From the NCBI GenBank assembly GCA_020054965.1, contig JAIMZO010000110.1, positions 1 through 5,805 of the forward strand: a stretch of 5,805 nt of DNA. Reading direction: 5' to 3'. Positions 5,488-5,805 of this stretch are shown here, piece after piece; position 1 is the stretch's first letter, and each line of letters begins with the position of its first letter. The DNA is from Spirochaeta sp. Lineage in GTDB: Bacteria; Spirochaetota; Spirochaetia; Sphaerochaetales; Sphaerochaetaceae. The notes beneath the pieces are model-generated. The model saw only the letters and a program-made list of their open reading frames with translations, was not told where the DNA came from and did no database searches. The position numbers and the translations under genes were made by a program.

Positions 5488-5805
5488 TGGTCGTAGCCAT
5501 AGACGGACCGGCTGGTGTTGGGAAAAGCTCCATTGCCCAGATGATTGCAAAGACTTGCAGTTTCTACTATCTCAATTCCGGTTCGTTCTACCGAGCCTAC
5601 ACCTACCTGCATGTACAGGAGGGTAGGGATCCCATGAATTATCCATCGGTTTTGGAAACAGCAAAACAGTATGTACTGTCCATTGAAGATGGCCATATTT
5701 GCGTTAATGGGAGTGATATTGAAGATAAGCTCCATACCCCTGAAGTTGACGCAGTAGTAGCACAGGTATCTTCCTATCCTCCGCTGAGGAATTATGTTAA
5801 TGAAC
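5487..5805 (+). CDS. cmk: Cytidylate kinase, N-terminal part (partial)
   Basis: Cmk phosphorylates CMP and dCMP with ATP in the cytosol, recycling cytidine nucleotides from RNA turnover and supplying CDP for DNA and lipid precursors. The 106 residues seen begin MVVAIDGPAGVGKSSIAQMI, with the P-loop GPAGVGKS at 7-14. YYLNSGSFYRAYTYL follows where most Cmk proteins have YLDTGAMYRALT, and later come EDKLHTPEVDAVVAQVSSYP and LRNYVNE, matching the family segment with RTPEV and VS..P.VR. Full-length members have about 210-230 residues, so roughly the second half, with the lid and CMP-binding Arg residues, is outside the window. The ATG at 5487 overlaps the previous TAA in a TAATG junction. An in-frame ATG at 5481 would add two residues (Met-Val) but has poor ribosome-site spacing. 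Confidence 0.93.
   Translation, partial: MVVAIDGPAGVGKSSIAQMIAKTCSFYYLNSGSFYRAYTYLHVQEGRDPMNYPSVLETAKQYVLSIEDGHICVNGSDIEDKLHTPEVDAVVAQVSSYPPLRNYVNE

Noticed and set aside
5397..5735. Minus-strand open frame of 112 codons opposite the rluB end and cmk start
   Set aside because: Both plus-strand genes have clear family motifs through this region, and no independent signals support the antisense frame.

Overview
The window is a compact stretch of bacterial chromosome made almost entirely of housekeeping genes. Base composition and codon use look even throughout, and no mobile element, CRISPR array or RNA gene is visible. The order rpe, dtd, recA, scpA, scpB, rluB-type pseudouridine synthase, cmk on the plus strand faces a divergent gene on the minus strand. 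That gene looks like the helical N-terminal extension of the long spirochaete form of transcription factor GreA. This and the spirochaete-like cytidylate kinase suggest a spirochaete, possibly a Sphaerochaeta relative. The assignment is inference from remembered families, not from a search.

Layout. Positions 1-609 (minus) hold the first 203 residues of the GreA-like protein, which runs off the window. Positions 610-839 are a divergent control region. It has a good minus-strand promoter for the GreA-like gene, a hairpin inside that gene's leader, and a good plus-strand promoter whose predicted +1 falls on the A of the rpe ATG, suggesting a leaderless rpe mRNA. rpe (840-1508) and dtd (1505-1945) overlap by ATGA. 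A 50-base gap with a perfect 6-1-6 palindrome precedes recA (1996-3069). Between recA and scpA, a long hairpin (3090-3119) abuts the -35 box of a near-consensus promoter (3119-3147).

From that promoter scpA (3168-4115), scpB (about 4127-4735), the pseudouridine synthase (4732-5487) and cmk (5487 to beyond the end) follow with almost no spacing and with ATGA and TAATG stop/start overlaps, so they probably form one translationally coupled operon. It joins chromosome condensation (ScpA/ScpB bind Smc), ribosomal RNA modification and CMP phosphorylation. Upstream, rpe serves the pentose phosphate pathway, dtd clears D-aminoacyl-tRNA, and recA serves recombination and DNA repair.

I see no undescribed multi-gene system. 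The points most worth checking are regulatory: the leaderless rpe, the leader hairpin of the GreA-like gene, the palindrome before recA, and the compact recA/scpA junction. The long acidic tail of ScpA is also worth a look.
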